DNA of 64,000 bases from Phormidium tenue FACHB-1050 (GTDB lineage Bacteria > Cyanobacteriota > Cyanobacteriia > Pseudanabaenales > Pseudanabaenaceae), in NCBI RefSeq assembly GCF_014696925.1, contig NZ_JACJQY010000002.1, forward strand, positions 124,001 through 188,000, given 5' to 3'. The notes beneath the pieces are model-generated. The model did no database searches. It was not told where the DNA came from and worked only from the letters and a program-made list of their open reading frames with translations. Both the position numbers and the translations under genes were made by a program. Positions 61,686-64,000 of this stretch are shown piece after piece; position 1 is the stretch's first letter, and the number at the start of each line of letters is the position of its first letter.

Positions 61686-62492
61686 ATGCTGCTCCATATT
61701 CATCTAACTGAATCAAGCGATCGCCTGTCTCTATCCCAGAGCGATCGCCTAAATATATGGAATCACTTAGCTGTGCATACACGCTTGCTCTGTATATTTC
61801 TATTGGTATTTGCGATCGCTTTAACGCCCATGGGTAGATGGTGGACTTGGGCGCTATATGCAACTGTGACTTTGCCAATTCTCTATTGGAGCAAAGTCGA
61901 TTTAGGAATATTAGCCAAGCGCATGGCGATCGAGTTAATGTTTATGGGTGTCATTCTTTTAGGGACTCTATTTCGGGGCGGTGGAAACGTACTCTGGCAA
62001 TGGGGCTGGTTACAAATTACCACGAATGGATTAATGATTTTAGGAAGTGTAAGTATCAAAGCTTTTCTATCTTTACTTCTCTTAAATATTCTTACCCTCA
62101 GTACTTCCGTTCCCTTATTACTACAAGCTCTAGTTACTCTCAAAATGCCTCCTTTGCTAATTAGCATTCTTGCTTCCATGTATCGCTATATTAATGTGCT
62201 AATTAATGAGTTTAATGCCATGCGTCGTGCAGCTACTGCTCGGAACTTTGACCCGCGCAATCTCTACAACTATCAACGAGGCGATCGCGCATGGCAACGA
62301 CAGGTATTAGGTAATATGCTCGGAGTCCTGTTTATTCGTACCTACGATCGCGGCGATCGCATTTATCAGGCGATGCTAGCACGCGGCTATCAAGGCACAC
62401 CGATGATCATGGAATCAGCTACAGGCAATTGGCGCGATCGGCTAGCGATTGCTTGCGTTCTGGTCGTAATTCTATGTGGGACGCTAATTTAA
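61686..62492 (+). CDS. cbiQ: ECF transporter transmembrane component CbiQ
   Basis: The 268-residue T-component couples CbiM to the ATPase CbiO. It has five membrane segments and the two coupling motifs near the end: AATARNFDPRN in a cytoplasmic loop and MLARGYQG. Both match the A-R-x motif that touches the ATPase. No ATPase gene follows in the window; the gene is convergent with the Uma2-like gene across a terminator. Confidence 0.87.
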   Translation: MLLHIHLTESSDRLSLSQSDRLNIWNHLAVHTRLLCIFLLVFAIALTPMGRWWTWALYATVTLPILYWSKVDLGILAKRMAIELMFMGVILLGTLFRGGGNVLWQWGWLQITTNGLMILGSVSIKAFLSLLLLNILTLSTSVPLLLQALVTLKMPPLLISILASMYRYINVLINEFNAMRRAATARNFDPRNLYNYQRGDRAWQRQVLGNMLGVLFIRTYDRGDRIYQAMLARGYQGTPMIMESATGNWRDRLAIACVLVVILCGTLI

Positions 62493-62518
62493 AAATGTGG
62501 CTTCGCCACATTTTTAAA
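62488..62518. terminator. Bidirectional terminator after cbiQ
   Basis: Stem TTTAAAAATGTGGC around TTC overlaps the stop of cbiQ and the stop of the leftward gene. It has A/T runs on both sides and suits both directions. Confidence 0.8.
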
Positions 62519-63146
62519 AAGTTTCTATGGCAGCTTGGAATATATCATCAGTCATCAAATTTAGTTCGGGCAAAATATCAGATTCAATCCTTTTACCCGC
62601 AGTAAATAGAAATAGCTGATATTCCCCTTCGATCAATTTGCAAACTGTTACCGTGGGCTGCTTTGGCTTACCAATATGTCGTACTGCTCCTAGAGCTAAA
62701 TAGTCTACAATCCAATATTCAGCAATTCCCATAGCTTCATATTCTGCCAATTTCACCGCATAATCATTGCGCCAATTGGTACTTACCACCTCAATTACTA
62801 AAGGCACAGTCTTGCCATTTTGAATTACCGAAGACTTTTGCCAGAGAGGCTCATTGCCTAATTCTCGCCGATCTATAACCACTACATCAGGAGTAAAACC
62901 TGTCTCCACCATTTCTGGCTTTAATAGACACATTCTACTAACCCGATAGTTAGAATGATTACTACGAACCTCTAAAGTTAGCTCCTCAGACAAAAAGCTA
63001 CTAGCTAATTCATGATCACCTATAGGCATCATTTCTCTAACCACTCCTCTATATAGCTCATAGCGCCTACCATCTTCGGGATACCAATCGATAAACTCTT
63101 CAAAAGTCATGCGATCGCAGTCAACTAGTGCTTGTACCATCCCCAT
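62514..63146 (-). CDS. Uma2 family (DUF820) restriction-endonuclease-fold protein
   Basis: A 210-residue protein from ATG 63146 (MGMVQALVDCDRMTFEEF). It has the PD-(D/E)XK-type residues of the Uma2 family: FTPDVVVID, PLVIEVVSTNWRND and VKLAEYEAMGIAEYWIVD. The function of Uma2 proteins is unknown; they are very abundant in cyanobacteria. An upstream TTG start at 63203 is possible, but its extra residues are coded by repeat-like sequence (caaaacccaaaag). The ATG at 63140 is an equally good start. Confidence 0.8.
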   Translation of the reverse strand: MGMVQALVDCDRMTFEEFIDWYPEDGRRYELYRGVVREMMPIGDHELASSFLSEELTLEVRSNHSNYRVSRMCLLKPEMVETGFTPDVVVIDRRELGNEPLWQKSSVIQNGKTVPLVIEVVSTNWRNDYAVKLAEYEAMGIAEYWIVDYLALGAVRHIGKPKQPTVTVCKLIEGEYQLFLFTAGKRIESDILPELNLMTDDIFQAAIETF

Positions 63147-63243
63147 ACCTCTAACTTTTGGGTTTTGACTTGCCTCGATTATAACTGGTATAACTAAGTT
63201 CAATTTGCTGAAACGCTAGCAAACTATGTAATCAAGACATACA

Positions 63244-64000
63244 GTGAAAAAACACATTCTCTTCATTTTGCCTTACCTTAATCAAGGTGGTACAGAAAAA
63301 CAAGCTCTTAGTCTGATCAAAGGACTTGGCGATCGCTACAAAATATCGCTATTAGCCCCAGATGGTAAAGGCGCACCCCAATTTCGAGCTTTACCAATCT
63401 TGCAGCGTGAATATACCAAGTGGGAGATCAATTTTTTTAAAGGTTTTCCCGAACTGATCTCAGCAATTAAGGAAATCCAAAAAGAACAAGCGATCGATCT
63501 TGTGCATATTCATGGTGCTCATGAATTAATGTTAGCTGTACATTTAGCATTAAGCAAAGTTCCAATTCTCTTTACGGTGCATGGCTATCATGGAGCAGGA
63601 GCAAAATTTAGTTATCAAATGTCCTGCTGGTTTAGTAATTGGTTAGCCGATCGCGTAATTTGTGTTTGTGAAGCTGAATATAATCTTTTACGCGAATTAG
63701 GACTAAATAAAAAGAAGCTCCATTTAATTTATAACGGAGTCCAAGAGCCGATTCTCGATTTGGACAAGTCATTGGAACTGGCTCAGAAGTTTCAGCTAGA
63801 CCCTGCTAATCAAATCATTCTAGGATCAGCCGCGCGACTAGATGAGGCAAAGGGTTTAACCTATTTACTTCAGGCTTTTGCTAAATTGCAAGGAGATAAC
63901 CTGCGCCTAGTCATCGCTGGGAATGGTGAGTTAGAAGCTTCTCTTAAACAAGAAGCTCAGGATTTAGGGATCGGCGATCGCGTGATTTTTACAGGCTATC
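63244..64000 (+). CDS. Glycosyltransferase family 4/1-type (3' end outside window)
   Basis: The frame opens at GTG 63244 (MKKHILFILPYLNQGGTEKQ) and is open to the last base. The N-terminal part has the GT-B nucleotide-independent half (GTVHGYHGAG-like FTVHGYHGAGAK). The second half starts ILGSAARLDEAKGLTYLLQA, typical of GT4 enzymes. It would transfer a sugar in cell-surface polysaccharide synthesis. The C-terminal end, with the E(x)7E motif, lies beyond the window. Confidence 0.83.
   Translation, partial: MKKHILFILPYLNQGGTEKQALSLIKGLGDRYKISLLAPDGKGAPQFRALPILQREYTKWEINFFKGFPELISAIKEIQKEQAIDLVHIHGAHELMLAVHLALSKVPILFTVHGYHGAGAKFSYQMSCWFSNWLADRVICVCEAEYNLLRELGLNKKKLHLIYNGVQEPILDLDKSLELAQKFQLDPANQIILGSAARLDEAKGLTYLLQAFAKLQGDNLRLVIAGNGELEASLKQEAQDLGIGDRVIFTGY

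Overview
The window looks like chromosomal DNA of a filamentous, motile cyanobacterium. The octamer GCGATCGC (HIP1) occurs throughout. ndhN, a DUF1825 gene, a PilG/PilJ/PilL-type chemotaxis operon and PATAN-type regulators also point to cyanobacteria. The many short hairpin elements and the overall gene set resemble Pseudanabaena, but that genus call is inference. I saw no rRNA, tRNA or CRISPR array.

Layout. 0-5 kb, minus strand: a GTPase cut by the window edge, a Ca2+-type P-ATPase and a small membrane protein. 5-9.4 kb, plus strand: hisB, a NurA-domain nuclease and an ABC exporter half. 9.4-15.8 kb, minus strand: two tandem copies of a FecR protein plus CHASE2 cyclic-di-GMP enzyme module, one ending in GGDEF and the other in GGAEF-EAL. 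16-23.4 kb: a WD40 Ser/Thr kinase, a LivM-like permease, MoeB-rhodanese, a DUF1825 protein, a ComF-like protein, ndhN and a zinc-ribbon membrane protein. 23.7-26 kb: a KtrB/KtrA-type K+ uptake pair. 26.4-32.8 kb: an unrecognised cyanobacterial protein, murF and a large CBS-PAS-GAF hybrid kinase. 34.3-45.6 kb: a seven-gene type IV pilus chemotaxis operon (PATAN-REC, REC, CheW, two receptors, hybrid CheA, CheW), followed by an OmpR-type regulator and a 1705-residue TamB-like protein. 52-53 kb: a saccharopine-dehydrogenase-like oxidoreductase.

53.1-58.7 kb is a defence/toxin-type island. It holds a decayed Rpn/DUF4351 nuclease gene, a Trypco1 gene overlapping a trypsin-nSTAND1-pentapeptide gene, a HigBA pair, an antitoxin beside a PIN toxin remnant, and an antitoxin beside a frameshifted VapC. 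58.8-64 kb: a 2TM channel-like protein with two RCK domains and an atypical filter, a CbiM/PDGLE/CbiQ cobalt or nickel importer without its ATPase, a Uma2 nuclease-fold protein and a glycosyltransferase cut by the window end.

Most intergenic gaps contain miniature palindromic elements. The commonest has four full-length copies of exactly 116 bp with TATAGC...GCTATA ends, plus shortened and degenerate copies. A second family begins ATACCAA and ends TTGGTAT; a third begins TATAGCAATCC. They sit next to or inside each other, sit directly 5' of several genes, and in one case supply a stop codon. They are the main structural peculiarity of the window, together with the doubled FecR-CHASE2 module, a 58-bp perfect palindrome inside the cheA-like gene and the Trypco1/nSTAND1 island.
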